The position numbers were made by a program, and so were the translations under genes. A model generated the notes under the pieces. It was not told the DNA's origin, ran no database searches, and worked only from the letters and a program-made list of their open reading frames with translations. A DNA stretch of 64,000 nucleotides from Planctomycetota bacterium (lineage in GTDB: Bacteria; Planctomycetota; UBA1135; GCA-002686595). Within the stretch, counting starts at the first letter, position 1. Every line of letters begins with the position of its first letter. Shown here piece by piece: positions 9,141-17,622 of the stretch. Location: assembly GCA_012959525.1 (NCBI GenBank), contig DUDB01000069.1, positions 1 through 64,000 of the forward strand, in the 5' to 3' direction.

Positions 9141-9524
9141 TTACTTCATTCCCTTGACCGACTTCTTGCCGGCAACGGTCTTCTTGGCACCCTTGCGGGT
9201 GCGGGCATTGGTTCGGGTTCGTTGGCCGCGGACGGGAAGACTGCGACGGTGGCGAAGCCCCCGGTAGCAGTTGATGTCCCGCAGACGCGAGATGGCAGCG
9301 GCTGACTCGCGTCGCAGTTGGCCCTCGACGGAGTATTCCTTTTGGAGGTGCTTGGCGAGAGTGGTCACCTGCTCCTCAGTGAGGTCGCTGGCCTTCATGG
9401 CCGGGTCCAGGCCAAGGTCTATACAGACCTTGGTTGCAGTCTTACGACCCACACCAAAAATGTAGGTCAGCGCAATATCCATGCGCTTGTTGTTCGGAAT
9501 GTCTACACCAACTACACGTGCCAT
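9141..9524 (-). CDS. rpsM: 30S ribosomal protein uS13
   Basis: uS13 is in the head of the small subunit, touching P-site tRNA and bridging to 23S. The 127-aa product starts [14 protein letters not shown], has the [10 protein letters not shown] helix-two-turn-helix and the [19 protein letters not shown]-binding segment, and ends in a lysine-rich tail that reaches the P site. It follows rpmJ by 38 bases. Confidence 0.98.
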   Translation of the reverse strand: MARVVGVDIPNNKRMDIALTYIFGVGRKTATKVCIDLGLDPAMKASDLTEEQVTTLAKHLQKEYSVEGQLRRESAAAISRLRDINCYRGLRHRRSLPVRGQRTRTNARTRKGAKKTVAGKKSVKGMK

Positions 9525-9562
9525 ACTTTGAGTTCTCCGGTGGGGGCTTGGTTGCTCGCCCG

Positions 9563-9682
9563 TTATTTGCCTTGTCGCTGCTTGTGTCGGGGATTGGCCT
9601 TACAGATAACGCGCACAACACCACGTCGCTTGACGATTTTGCATTGGGCACACATGCGTCTCACGCTACTACGAACCTTCAT
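9563..9682 (-). CDS. rpmJ: 50S ribosomal protein bL36
   Basis: This small zinc-ribbon protein of the large subunit is 39 aa. It begins [14 protein letters not shown] and has the zinc ligands C11, C14, C27 and H33, so it is the zinc-binding (C+) form. The ATG overlaps the last base of the infA stop codon (TAATG arrangement), implying translational coupling. It is in the normal infA-rpmJ-rpsM order. Confidence 0.97.
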   Translation of the reverse strand: MKVRSSVRRMCAQCKIVKRRGVVRVICKANPRHKQRQGK

Positions 9683-9939
9683 TACCTTCTCCGTCTCCGG
9701 CGTCCGCCGGTTCGTTTGCGCCGCTCACCGCGGCAAGTGATACGCCCTTTGGTCAGGTCGTAGGGTGACATTTCGACCGTGATCTTGTCTCCGGGGAGGA
9801 TACGGATGTAGTGCATCCGCATCTTCCCGCTTACGTGGGCCAGGATTTCGTGACCTGACTCCAGCTTGGCCCGAAAGCGGGCGTTGGGCAGGGCTTCCGT
9901 CACGACCGCTTCCACGGTGATCGGTTCTTCCTTGGCCAT
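9682..9939 (-). CDS. infA: Translation initiation factor IF-1 with arginine-rich tail
   Basis: IF1 occupies the A site of the 30S subunit during initiation. The OB-fold core ([13 protein letters not shown] to about residue 72) is standard. The protein is 85 aa against the usual 71-73 because of a C-terminal extension of about 13 residues containing RRKR, two glycines and a final run of six arginines. The start ATG overlaps the adk stop by one base (TGATG), and its own stop overlaps rpmJ. The tail would add strong positive charge next to 16S rRNA; its role is unknown. Confidence 0.96.
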   Translation of the reverse strand: MAKEEPITVEAVVTEALPNARFRAKLESGHEILAHVSGKMRMHYIRILPGDKITVEMSPYDLTKGRITCRGERRKRTGGRRRRRR

Positions 9940-10589
9940 CACGCCTCCACCTCCAAGCTTGCCAGGCAACCCGCAAACACTTCGTCGGGAGCCCGATTTC
10001 CATCCACGCTGAGGCACACACCCTGGTCGCCGTAGTGGCCCACCAGGGGTTCGGTTTGGGCGTGGTACACACCGAGGCGTTCCTGAACCACCTCCGGCTG
10101 ATCGTCCTTGCGCTGGTAGAGTTCTCCGCTGCAGGCGTCGCAGACACCTTCCTGCGCGGGCGGTGAGAAGCTCTTGTGCTGAATGTTCCCGCACTCGCGG
10201 CAGAGTAGTCGGCCAGCAGAGCGCTCGACAATGATGTCGTCGGGCACCTCGATGTTCAGCACCGTGAGGGGGGCGCCGTCACCGAGTCGTTCACCCAACG
10301 CTTCGGCCTGAGGCACGGTCCGCGGGAAGCCATCGAGCATGTAGCCGTCAGCGCAATCGGGACGCGAGGTACGATCGAAGAGCATGTCCACGGTCAGGTC
10401 ATCGGGCACCAGCTGCCCGGACTCCAGATAGGCCTTAGCGCGCCCACCAAGCTCCGTACCCTGAGAGATGTTCTCGCGGAACAGGTCGCCGGTAGAGACG
10501 TGCGGGAGCCCAAGGGCTTGCGACAGGCGCACGGCCTGGGTCCCTTTGCCCGCACCAGGTGCGCCGAGGAGAATGATGACCCGGGTCAT
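9939..10589 (-). CDS. adk: Adenylate kinase, zinc-lid type
   Basis: This enzyme catalyses ATP + AMP = 2 ADP. The 216-aa protein has the P-loop GAPGAGKGT (9-17), the AMP-binding region STGDLFREN and LDGFPRT. It has a LID domain with four cysteines (CREC and CDAC, about residues 131-155) typical of zinc-stabilised long-form kinases. Placement between secY and infA is the common arrangement, and the usual map gene between adk and infA is absent. Confidence 0.98.
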   Translation of the reverse strand: MTRVIILLGAPGAGKGTQAVRLSQALGLPHVSTGDLFRENISQGTELGGRAKAYLESGQLVPDDLTVDMLFDRTSRPDCADGYMLDGFPRTVPQAEALGERLGDGAPLTVLNIEVPDDIIVERSAGRLLCRECGNIQHKSFSPPAQEGVCDACSGELYQRKDDQPEVVQERLGVYHAQTEPLVGHYGDQGVCLSVDGNRAPDEVFAGCLASLEVEA

Positions 10590-10592
10590 GAG

Positions 10593-11924
10593 TCAGCTGC
10601 CCTCCTTGGACGTCCAGGAAGTGCTCCGACCGCCGGACTTGCCGCCGCTGGAATCTTTGTCGCCGCCCTCGTATTGGCGCATGACCAGCTGCGAGTTGAG
10701 CTTGTCCACCAACTCCAAAGCCACCCCCACCACGATGAGCACGGAGGTGCCACCCAGGAAGTAACGCATCTGAGTGGTCATGCCCTGTCCTTCGGTAACG
10801 AAGTTGGGCAGGACGGCAACGGCGGCCAAGAAGGCGGCGCCGGCCAAGGTGACGCGAGTGAGCACGTTTGAGAGGTACTCCGCTGTCTTGACGCCGGGTC
10901 GGATGCCCGGGATGAAGGAACCGCTCTCACGCAGGTTATTGGCGATCTCTTCAGGTTGGAACATCAGCCGGTTCCAGAAGAACGAGAAGGAGAAGATCAG
11001 GCCCGCATACATGGTGACGTAGATGAAGCCCGTCTGGTCTTGGAAGATGCGCTCCATGCGCCCCCATCCCAACCACTGAAAGAGGATGCCCGGGATCACG
11101 AAGAGAACCGAGGCGAAGATGATGGGCATCACGCCGGCCATGTTGACCTTCAGGGGCAAGTAGTGGCGCTGGCCGCCGTAGACGCGGCGACCCCGGGTCA
11201 GCCTGGCGTACTGGATGGGGACACGGCGGGCCCCCTTGTGCATGAACACCACGACAAAAATGGTGACGATCCAGATGCCGACCATGGTCATCAAGGTCTG
11301 CCAGAAGTCCGGATTCTTGGCGATGGTCGCGAAGCTGGAGGGCAAGTTGACGATGATGCCGGCCATGATGATCAAGGATGCACCGTTGCCCACACCGTAT
11401 TCCGTGATCAACTCACCAATCCACATGACGAGCAGCGCACCACCCATCAGTCCGGCGATGACCACAAAGGCCAATCTCGTCGAGTGGCCCTGCATGGAGG
11501 GATCCACCATCTGGTCGGCGTAGTTCAGGAACACACCGGTGTAGATGAAGATGGCCTGAACGAGCGCGATCGGCACGACACACAGGCGGGTCCACTGGTT
11601 GATTTTCTTCTGTCCGGCCGCCCCCTCCTTGGCCACGGCTTCCAGGGTCGGGGAGACCTTGGTCAGCATGGAGAAGATGATGGATGCCGAGATGTAGGGC
11701 ATTATGCCCAGGGCGAAGATCGTGGTCTGGCCGATGGCGCCACCCGACAGGGCAGACAGCAAACCGAAGATCCCCGTATCCGAACTGCGCTGGATGAAGT
11801 CAATGCTCATCCCCGGCAGAGGCACCTGGAACCCCACGCGATAGCAGATCAACAGGCCCAAGGTCCTGAAGATCTTTTCCCGCGTCTCGGGGACACGGAA
11901 TAGTTTGAGGAGGCTGTTCTCCAC
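10593..11924 (-). CDS. secY: Protein translocase subunit SecY
   Basis: SecY is the channel of the Sec translocon in the cytoplasmic membrane. The 443-aa sequence shows about ten membrane segments, the N-terminal plug region (VPLPGMSIDF), the conserved MPYISASIIF and the cytoplasmic loop GARRVPIQYARLTRGRR used for ribosome and SecA contact. The C-terminal tail after about 415 is polar, Ser/Gly-rich and ends SWTSKEGS. The adk start follows 3 bases after the stop. Confidence 0.98.
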   Translation of the reverse strand: MENSLLKLFRVPETREKIFRTLGLLICYRVGFQVPLPGMSIDFIQRSSDTGIFGLLSALSGGAIGQTTIFALGIMPYISASIIFSMLTKVSPTLEAVAKEGAAGQKKINQWTRLCVVPIALVQAIFIYTGVFLNYADQMVDPSMQGHSTRLAFVVIAGLMGGALLVMWIGELITEYGVGNGASLIIMAGIIVNLPSSFATIAKNPDFWQTLMTMVGIWIVTIFVVVFMHKGARRVPIQYARLTRGRRVYGGQRHYLPLKVNMAGVMPIIFASVLFVIPGILFQWLGWGRMERIFQDQTGFIYVTMYAGLIFSFSFFWNRLMFQPEEIANNLRESGSFIPGIRPGVKTAEYLSNVLTRVTLAGAAFLAAVAVLPNFVTEGQGMTTQMRYFLGGTSVLIVVGVALELVDKLNSQLVMRQYEGGDKDSSGGKSGGRSTSWTSKEGS

Positions 11925-11927
11925 TCC

Positions 11928-12581
11928 CTAGGCCTCGCCTTCCCCTTTCGGGTCATCGTCGGACTCTTCGGGGGCTTCTTCAGCTTCGGGCTCAGCTTCG
12001 GGCTCAGCTTCGGGCTCAGCTTCGGGCTCAGCTTCGGGCTCAGCTTCGGGCTTGGCCTCGGCCTTGGCCTTGGCCTTGGCCTTTTTCTTGGGCTTGGCCT
12101 CTGCCTCGTCGGCCTCAGAGATCTCCTTGCCGCGGGCGTTGAGGGTGACGATCTCGCCGCCCGCCGCTGTGATTTTCTCAACCGCGCTGGCGCTGCATTT
12201 CTGAGCACGCACGGTCAACTTGCGCTCCAGGCTGCCGTTTCCGAGGACCTTCAAGAGATCCGAGGTGCGACTGACAAGGCCGCGTCCAAGGATGACCTCG
12301 AGATCCACCACGTCGCCGTCCGCAAACACGTTGAGAGCCTCTACGTTGATGGTGGTGTACTCCGTGCGGAAGCGTGCGTTGGTGAAGCCGCGCTTGGGAA
12401 TGCGCCGATAGATGGGCATCTGACCACCCTCGTAGCCCGGCCGGCGACTGGCTCCGGAGCGCGCACCGCGCCCCTTGTGGCCACGACCACTGGTCTTTCC
12501 CGAGCCCGAACCGGGCCCGCGCCCAATCCGATGTCGAGCCTTATATTTGGTGCCTTTGGCACATACTGTTCGAAGGTCCAT
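11928..12581 (-). CDS. rplO: 50S ribosomal protein uL15 with long acidic repeat tail
   Basis: uL15 is a late-assembling 23S binder. Residues 1 to about 150 form the normal protein: Gly-rich GRGPGSGSGKTSGRGHKG near the start and the RIPKRGFTNARFRTEY segment. Residues 157-217 are extra: an Ala/Lys stretch (KPKKKAKAKAKAEAK), about six PEAE tetrapeptides and an acidic end. The repeats are encoded by a 12-bp tandem array (11984-12050). The gene starts only 18 bases after rpsE; the usual rpmD (uL30) between them is missing. secY follows after 3 bases. Confidence 0.97.
   Translation of the reverse strand: MDLRTVCAKGTKYKARHRIGRGPGSGSGKTSGRGHKGRGARSGASRRPGYEGGQMPIYRRIPKRGFTNARFRTEYTTINVEALNVFADGDVVDLEVILGRGLVSRTSDLLKVLGNGSLERKLTVRAQKCSASAVEKITAAGGEIVTLNARGKEISEADEAEAKPKKKAKAKAKAEAKPEAEPEAEPEAEPEAEPEAEPEAEEAPEESDDDPKGEGEA
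11984..12050 (-). repeat. 12-bp tandem array in rplO
   Basis: Five perfect copies of CTTCGGGCTCAG (plus-strand view) and a 7-base partial copy encode the Pro-Glu-Ala-Glu repeats of the uL15 tail. The identity of the copies at silent positions points to recent slippage expansion rather than selection for protein sequence alone. Confidence 0.97.
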
Positions 12582-12599
12582 TGGTCTTTTCCCGCAGGT

Positions 12600-13112
12600 T
12601 TAGAGCTCAACGCCCCGGAGTTTGGCGACAGCCTCGGGGGTGCGCAGCTTGGAGAGAGCCTCCAAGGTGGCCTTGACGAGGTTGATCGGATTGGTCGAGC
12701 CGTGGGACTTGGAGAGCAGGTTCTTGATGCCCGCCATCTCCGCCACCGCACGCACCGAAGCACCAGCGATGATGCCCGTTCCATCGGAGGCGGGCACTAG
12801 GGTGATACGAGCCCCACAGAACTCGCCCTGAACCTCGTGCGGAATCGATCCCCACGCTGTCATGGGCACTGCCACGAGGTGCTTGCGTCCGTCCTTATTG
12901 GCTTTCTCGATGCAGCCAGGCACCTGCCGGGCCTTGCCGAATCCATGGCCTACGTGACCTTCGCGGTCCCCCACCACAACCAGAGCGGAGAAGGAGAAAC
13001 GGCGGCCACCCTTAACGACGGCGGCGCAGCGGTTGACCGTGATCAACTGCTCGGCGAGGTTCGTGATCTGGTCGACTTCGACGTGATCGAGGTATTCGAT
13101 GGAGTGCTTCAT
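12600..13112 (-). CDS. rpsE: 30S ribosomal protein uS5
   Basis: uS5 is at the mRNA entry channel and affects decoding accuracy. The product is 170 aa from ATG at 13112 ([13 protein letters not shown]), with the double-stranded RNA-binding-like domain containing [18 protein letters not shown] and the [12 protein letters not shown] strand-loop. An upstream in-frame ATG at 13250 would overlap rplR and is rejected. Confidence 0.97.
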   Translation of the reverse strand: MKHSIEYLDHVEVDQITNLAEQLITVNRCAAVVKGGRRFSFSALVVVGDREGHVGHGFGKARQVPGCIEKANKDGRKHLVAVPMTAWGSIPHEVQGEFCGARITLVPASDGTGIIAGASVRAVAEMAGIKNLLSKSHGSTNPINLVKATLEALSKLRTPEAVAKLRGVEL

Positions 13113-13128
13113 GATCTTTGGACAGCGC

Positions 13129-13503
13129 CTAGAATTGCAGGCCGCCTTCACGGGCCGCTTCGGCGAGCGCCTTGACGCGCCCGTGGTACTTGGAATAGCC
13201 GCGGTCGAAGGCGACGGCGTCAACGCCCGCCTCCTTGGCCAACCGGGCAATCTCAGCGCCGATCACCGTGGCGCGCTCGGTCTTGTTCTTGCCATTGAGG
13301 GAGTCGGCCAAGGCCTTGGACGTGGAGGAGACGGCAGCGAGGGTGCGCCCTTCCCCATCGTCGATGACCTGGGCAGAAATGTGCTTGAGGGTTCGATGTA
13401 CGGAAAGCCGGGGGCGATCAGTACCCAAGCGCTGGCGCGAACGACCGCCGAGAGTGCGGCGTCTGCGACGCTTGGTCTTCAGGTTGGACTTGGCCTTAGT
13501 CAT
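13129..13503 (-). CDS. rplR: 50S ribosomal protein uL18
   Basis: uL18 carries 5S rRNA into the large subunit. The 124-aa product has an arginine-rich N-terminus (RRRRRTLGG) and the typical [19 protein letters not shown] and [26 protein letters not shown] motifs. Spacing to rplF is 2 bases. Confidence 0.97.
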   Translation of the reverse strand: MTKAKSNLKTKRRRRRTLGGRSRQRLGTDRPRLSVHRTLKHISAQVIDDGEGRTLAAVSSTSKALADSLNGKNKTERATVIGAEIARLAKEAGVDAVAFDRGYSKYHGRVKALAEAAREGGLQF

Positions 13504-13505
13504 GA

Positions 13506-14051
13506 TTAGCTACCGAAACTCTTGCCGGCCTTGCGGCGGACGTACTCACCGGAGTAACGAATACCCTTGCCCTTGTAGGGCTCGGGCGGGCGTACGGCGC
13601 GCACCACGGCGGCCAATTGGCCCACCTGCTGGCGGTCGTAACCACTGATGGTCATGGCCGTTGCATTTGGGCAGTCCACGTCGATCCCGTCCGGGATAGG
13701 AATGTCGACCGAATGGCAGAAGCCGATGTTCAGCACGATGTTCTTGCCCTGGGTCTTGCAGTTCCAGCCGACGCCGTGGATCTCAAGCTTCTTCGTGAAG
13801 CCGGTGCTGACCCCGACGACCATGTTGTTGATCAGGGCCCGGGTAAGGCCGTGGAAAGCACGTGCCTCCCGGGGGATGCCGGTTCCCGTGAGAGTCACAA
13901 CGGCTTCGTTGCCCTCAACGGCCACGGCAACTTCCGGGCGGAAGGGCATGCTAAGAGCCCCCTTGGGGCCTTTAACGCTGACCTCTTCTCCCTTCACGTC
14001 AACGTTGACGCCTGAGGGGATGGGGATGGGTGCCTTGCCGATGCGGGACAT
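13506..14051 (-). CDS. rplF: 50S ribosomal protein uL6
   Basis: uL6 supports the sarcin-ricin region of the large subunit. The 181-aa product starts [15 protein letters not shown] and ends with the conserved [24 protein letters not shown] segment (only part cited). Two tandem repeat domains are evident by length and the duplicated beta pattern. Normal spc-operon position between rpsH and rplR. Confidence 0.98.
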   Translation of the reverse strand: MSRIGKAPIPIPSGVNVDVKGEEVSVKGPKGALSMPFRPEVAVAVEGNEAVVTLTGTGIPREARAFHGLTRALINNMVVGVSTGFTKKLEIHGVGWNCKTQGKNIVLNIGFCHSVDIPIPDGIDVDCPNATAMTISGYDRQQVGQLAAVVRAVRPPEPYKGKGIRYSGEYVRRKAGKSFGS

Positions 14052-14084
14052 GGTTGAAATCTCGAGTGGTGACGGGTTGCGGGT

Positions 14085-14480
14085 CTAGTAGACCTGCGCG
14101 AGAACTTCCCCACCGACGCGCATTTCGCGGGCCTTGCGGTCCGAGAGCACGCCCTTGGGAGTGGATACAACGTGGATGCCCTGGCCGCGCAGAACGGGCT
14201 TGAGCTCGTCAGCACCAGCGTAGACACGACAGCCGGGCTTGCTTATGCGTTCGATGTGACGAATGACCTTCTCTCCTTCGATCCCATACTTGAGCTCGAT
14301 GGTGAGGGTGCTTCCCGGTGTGCCGGGTTCGACGCTGTAGCTGGCTACAAAGCCCTCTTCGGTGAGAACCTGAGCAATAGCCACGCGCAGCTTGCTCGCC
14401 GGCATGCTGACTTGGGGCTGACAGATGGAGTTGCTGTTGCGGATGCGAGTAAGCATGTCCGCGATGGGATCGGTCATCAT
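14085..14480 (-). CDS. rpsH: 30S ribosomal protein uS8
   Basis: uS8 binds the central domain of 16S rRNA and in many bacteria represses the spc operon by binding its mRNA. The 131-aa product starts MMTDPIADMLTRIRNSN and contains STPKGVLSDRKAREMRVGGEVL at the C-terminus (quoted in part from 110 on). No obvious mRNA target structure was recognised. Confidence 0.97.
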   Translation of the reverse strand: MMTDPIADMLTRIRNSNSICQPQVSMPASKLRVAIAQVLTEEGFVASYSVEPGTPGSTLTIELKYGIEGEKVIRHIERISKPGCRVYAGADELKPVLRGQGIHVVSTPKGVLSDRKAREMRVGGEVLAQVY

Positions 14481-14491
14481 GGCTGTGATTC

Positions 14492-14677
14492 CTACCAGGA
14501 GGCCTTTCGCATGCCGGGGATCTCGCCCAAGTGGGCGCGCTCACGGAGGCAGATGCGGCAGATTCCGAACTTGCGATAGACGGCACGGGGGCGGCCGCAG
14601 AAGTTGCAGCGTGTGTAAGCCCGAGTCGAGAACTTGGGGGGCCGAGCGTTCTTGGCGATCAGAGATTTCTTTGCCAT
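14492..14677 (-). CDS. rpsN: 30S ribosomal protein uS14, zinc-binding short form
   Basis: This 61-aa protein is the short type Z form of uS14 with two CxxC pairs (CNFC and CRIC, residues 24-27 and 40-43) that bind zinc in the head of the small subunit. It ends [11 protein letters not shown], as type Z proteins do. It lies in the normal rplE-rpsN-rpsH order. Confidence 0.97.
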   Translation of the reverse strand: MAKKSLIAKNARPPKFSTRAYTRCNFCGRPRAVYRKFGICRICLRERAHLGEIPGMRKASW

Positions 14678-14681
14678 GGAT

Positions 14682-15260
14682 CTACTTCTTGCCCTTGTTG
14701 GCGTTGCGGTTCTTGAAGGGCATGCCGAGGTTCTTGAGCAGGGCGTAGGCTAGTTCGTCGGTCGCGGCAGTGGTCACGAACGTGATGTCCATCCCCTGCT
14801 GGAATTCAATGCGATCGAAGTCGATCTCGGGGAACACGCTCTGCTCGGCGAGGCCCATGGAGTAGTTACCACGGCCGTCGAGCTTGTCCTTGACGCCGCG
14901 GAAGTCACGAATTCTGGGCATGACGACCGAGATCAGCCTATCCGCGAACTCCCACATGCGATCACCGCGCAGGGTGACGGCACAGCCGATGGGCATCCCC
15001 TCACGCAGCTTGAAGCCGGCGATGGCGTGCTTGGCAAGGCGCACAGTCGGCTTCTGGCCGCTGATCGTTGCCAACTGCCCCGCTGCGGTCTCAACCTTGG
15101 CCTTGGACTCAACGGCCCCTTTCACACCCATGTTGATGACGATCTTCTCGATCGTCGGCACGGCGTGCTCGTTCGTGATCCCGAAGCCCTCCTTGAGCTT
15201 CGGCCGCACGTCCGATTGGTACATCTGTTTCAGCCTAGGGGTGGTGGTAGTGGAACTCAT
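14682..15260 (-). CDS. rplE: 50S ribosomal protein uL5
   Basis: uL5 binds 5S rRNA and touches the P-site tRNA. The 192-aa product has [14 protein letters not shown] (about 35-48), [16 protein letters not shown] and the [17 protein letters not shown] segment with [10 protein letters not shown] near the end. The start at [14 protein letters not shown] is slightly longer than in E. coli; a shorter start is possible but less natural given the 6-base gap after rplX. Confidence 0.97.
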   Translation of the reverse strand: MSSTTTTPRLKQMYQSDVRPKLKEGFGITNEHAVPTIEKIVINMGVKGAVESKAKVETAAGQLATISGQKPTVRLAKHAIAGFKLREGMPIGCAVTLRGDRMWEFADRLISVVMPRIRDFRGVKDKLDGRGNYSMGLAEQSVFPEIDFDRIEFQQGMDITFVTTAATDELAYALLKNLGMPFKNRNANKGKK

Positions 15261-15266
15261 GGCTTC

Positions 15267-15527
15267 CTAGTCCTTCTTGGGGCGCTTGCGCGTCCCCTTG
15301 CCCGTCTCGGGGTCCAGCAACATGACGTTGCTGGCGTGGACCGCGCATTCCTGCTGGATCCGATCCCCCTGAGGATTCTGCTGAGTGGGTTTCTGGTGCT
15401 TGGTACGCATGTTGACGCCCTCGACCACGACCCGATTCCTCTGTCGCTGAACTTCCAGGACTTTACCTGTGCGACCCTTGTTGTTGCCGGCGATGACGAT
15501 CACCTGGTCTCCGGTGTTGACGTGCAT
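15267..15527 (-). CDS. rplX: 50S ribosomal protein uL24
   Basis: uL24 is a primary assembly initiator for the large subunit near the tunnel exit. The 86-aa product has the KOW motif (GDQVIVIAGNNKGRTGKVLEV in part, residues 6-26) and the VVEGVNMRTKHQKPT loop. Its ATG overlaps the rplN stop by one base (TGATG). Confidence 0.96.
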   Translation of the reverse strand: MHVNTGDQVIVIAGNNKGRTGKVLEVQRQRNRVVVEGVNMRTKHQKPTQQNPQGDRIQQECAVHASNVMLLDPETGKGTRKRPKKD

Positions 15528-15895
15528 CAGATAACCTCCTGCGCCAGGGACACAATCTTCATGTAGTTCTGCTCTCGCAGTTCACGAGCCACGGCACCAA
15601 AGATACGCGTCCCTCGCGGATTGCCGTCCTGGTCGATGATAACCAAGGCGTTCCGATCGAAGCGCACGTACGAACCATCCGCCCGGCGGGTGTTCTTCTT
15701 CACGCGCACGACCACGCCTTTGACAATGGTGCCGGTCTTCAGTTCGGAGCCTGCGATGGACTTCTGCACGGAGGCGACGATCACGTCACCAAGGCTGGCA
15801 TAGCGCCTGTTTGTTCCGCCCAAGACTTTTATGCACCGCACGAGCTTGGCGCCCGTGTTATCTGCAACGTCCAGAGTTGTTTGCATCTGGATCAT
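15527..15895 (-). CDS. rplN: 50S ribosomal protein uL14
   Basis: uL14 lies at the subunit interface and binds silencing factor RsfS. The 122-aa product starts [19 protein letters not shown] and ends [17 protein letters not shown]-like ([19 protein letters not shown]). It overlaps rpsQ by 4 bases (ATGA), so the two are translationally coupled. Confidence 0.98.
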   Translation of the reverse strand: MIQMQTTLDVADNTGAKLVRCIKVLGGTNRRYASLGDVIVASVQKSIAGSELKTGTIVKGVVVRVKKNTRRADGSYVRFDRNALVIIDQDGNPRGTRIFGAVARELREQNYMKIVSLAQEVI

Positions 15896-16218
15896 GCTTC
15901 ATCTCCCGATGCTTCAGCCGACGATGCCACGTCCGTGGGGGTCTCTAGGGGCATGACGGCCCCCGAGACTACCCGGACGAAACGCCAACGCTTCAGCTTG
16001 GAGAGTGGACGGCACTCGACAACCTCAACGGTATCTCCCTCAGAGGCCTGGTTGGTCTCGTCATGGGCATACACCTTGACGTGGCGACGCATGAACTTGC
16101 GGTACTTGGGGTGCTGGAAGCGTCGTTCGACAGTGACCGTGATGGTCTTGTCGGTCTTCGCTCCCGAGACAACGCCTTGGAGTACCTTGCGACTGTTTCT
16201 TTCTTGGGTCTCGCTCAT
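15892..16218 (-). CDS. rpsQ: 30S ribosomal protein uS17
   Basis: uS17 is an early 16S 5'-domain binder. The start at 16218 ([19 protein letters not shown]) follows rpmC by 4 bases. The 108-aa product is longer than usual (about 85) because of a Ser/Ala/acidic tail after residue 90 that ends SAEASGDEA. The core OB fold includes [17 protein letters not shown] and the [19 protein letters not shown] end. Confidence 0.96.
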   Translation of the reverse strand: MSETQERNSRKVLQGVVSGAKTDKTITVTVERRFQHPKYRKFMRRHVKVYAHDETNQASEGDTVEVVECRPLSKLKRWRFVRVVSGAVMPLETPTDVASSAEASGDEA

Positions 16219-16222
16219 CGCT

Positions 16223-16438
16223 CTATTGCTTGGGCGCCTTGCCGTGGATTCCGCTCCGACGCTCGTGCAAAACGGTATGCACGCGCGCGATGGAACGTCG
16301 GATGACTTTAATCTGGGCTGTATTCGATGAGCTACCCGCGACGGCACTGAAACGCAGGTCAAAAAGCTCCTTGCGCATCTGGCCGAGGTCGTAGGCAAGC
16401 TCCGAATCGGTCTTGCTATCAATTTCGTCGATCTTCAT
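16223..16438 (-). CDS. rpmC: 50S ribosomal protein uL29
   Basis: uL29 is a two-helix protein at the tunnel exit that contacts SRP and trigger factor. The 71-aa product has the ELRKELFDLRF-type motif (MRKELFDLRFSAVAG) and IKVIRRSIARVHTVLHER. It lies between rplP and rpsQ as usual. Confidence 0.96.
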   Translation of the reverse strand: MKIDEIDSKTDSELAYDLGQMRKELFDLRFSAVAGSSSNTAQIKVIRRSIARVHTVLHERRSGIHGKAPKQ

Positions 16439-16453
16439 GGATTGGGGCCCACG

Positions 16454-16873
16454 CTAGTGGGAGGGGAGCCTCCGGATCATCCGAACCTTGATGGGCATCT
16501 TGTGTGCGATGCGCTTGAACGCGAGGCGAGCATCGTCTTCACTGCAGTTTCCCAGTTCAAAAAGAACGGTGCCCGGGCGCACAACGGCCACCCAGTGATC
16601 GAGGTCTCCCTTGCCTTTACCCATGCGGGTTTCGGCGGGCTTCGCAGTGACGGGCTTGTCAGGGAAGATCCGGATCCAGATCTTGGCGGTACCGCCGGTG
16701 GCCCGGTTCGCGGCCACGCGAGCGGCCTCCAGTTGGCGTCCGTCTATCCAGCCGGGATCCAGGGCCTGCAGGCCGTAGTCCCCAAAGCTCACGCGGTTGC
16801 CACGCTGGGCGTAGCCCTTCACCTTGCCGCGCATCACCTTGCGGTGCTTCGTTCTCTTGGGCATGTAAGCCAT
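16454..16873 (-). CDS. rplP: 50S ribosomal protein uL16
   Basis: uL16 is a late-assembly protein near the A-site tRNA. The 139-aa product starts MAYMPKRTKHRKVMRGK; the ATG at 16873 overlaps the rpsC stop by one base (TAATG) and parallels the MLMPKRT start of other L16 proteins. The conserved GKGKGDLDHWVAVVRPGTVLFE segment (about 83-104) is present. Confidence 0.98.
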   Translation of the reverse strand: MAYMPKRTKHRKVMRGKVKGYAQRGNRVSFGDYGLQALDPGWIDGRQLEAARVAANRATGGTAKIWIRIFPDKPVTAKPAETRMGKGKGDLDHWVAVVRPGTVLFELGNCSEDDARLAFKRIAHKMPIKVRMIRRLPSH

Positions 16874-17613
16874 TAGCTGCGCCCTCCGCCGCCACCGTCT
16901 CGGCGTCCGCCCGATCGTCCGCGGCGCGGACCACCGCGATCCATGCGTCCGCTCGCTGCCGAAACCTGGCGGTAGTTGACCTTCTGTCCACGGTCGATAT
17001 CGCCCTTGTAGATCCAGACCTTCACGCCGATGATCCCGAAGGTTGTGTGGCTTCTGGCGGTCCCGTACTCCACGTGGGCTTGCAGGGTCGAGAGCGGCAC
17101 GCGTCCTTCGCGCTCCTTGGCCGTGCGTGCCATGTCTGCCCCACCCAGGCGACCGTTGATCTCCACCTTGATTCCCTCGGCGCCGGCTTGAATCGTGGTT
17201 TGAATGGCCTTCTTGACTGCACGACGGAAGGCCATGCGGCGCTTGAGCGCGTCGGCGATCACCTCGGCAACGAGGTTAGCTGAGAGTTCGGGGCGCTTCA
17301 CCTCGTGGATGGTCAGATGCACGATGGTGCCAGCGATTTTCTGCAGCTCTTCCTTGAGTTGATCAATACGCACGCCTTTACGGCCCACCAACACCCCGGG
17401 ACGCGCGGTGTAGATCACGACGTTGACGGCTTCGCCAGTGCGTTCGATCTCGATACGGGGGATTCCGGCGGAGCCGTACTCCTTCTGCACGTGATTGCGA
17501 ATCTGCTTGTCTTGAAGCAGGAACTCCGCAAAGTTCTTACCCCCGTGCCAGCGGGAGGCCCAGGGCTCGATGATGCCGATGCGGTAACCGGTCGGATGGA
17601 TCTTCTGTCCCAT
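16873..17613 (-). CDS. rpsC: 30S ribosomal protein uS3
   Basis: uS3 lines the mRNA entry tunnel with helicase activity. The 246-aa product starts MGQKIHPTGYRIGI, has the KH domain with VLVGRKGVRIDQLKEEL, and the C-terminal domain with EINGRLGGADMARTAKEREGRVPLSTL-type sequence. The last 30 residues are an Arg/Gly-rich tail (GGPRRGRSGGRRDGGGGG) not needed by the fold; it is basic, unlike the acidic tails of uL15 and uL22. Confidence 0.98.
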   Translation of the reverse strand: MGQKIHPTGYRIGIIEPWASRWHGGKNFAEFLLQDKQIRNHVQKEYGSAGIPRIEIERTGEAVNVVIYTARPGVLVGRKGVRIDQLKEELQKIAGTIVHLTIHEVKRPELSANLVAEVIADALKRRMAFRRAVKKAIQTTIQAGAEGIKVEINGRLGGADMARTAKEREGRVPLSTLQAHVEYGTARSHTTFGIIGVKVWIYKGDIDRGQKVNYRQVSAASGRMDRGGPRRGRSGGRRDGGGGGRS

Positions 17614-17622
17614 GAGGTTTCT

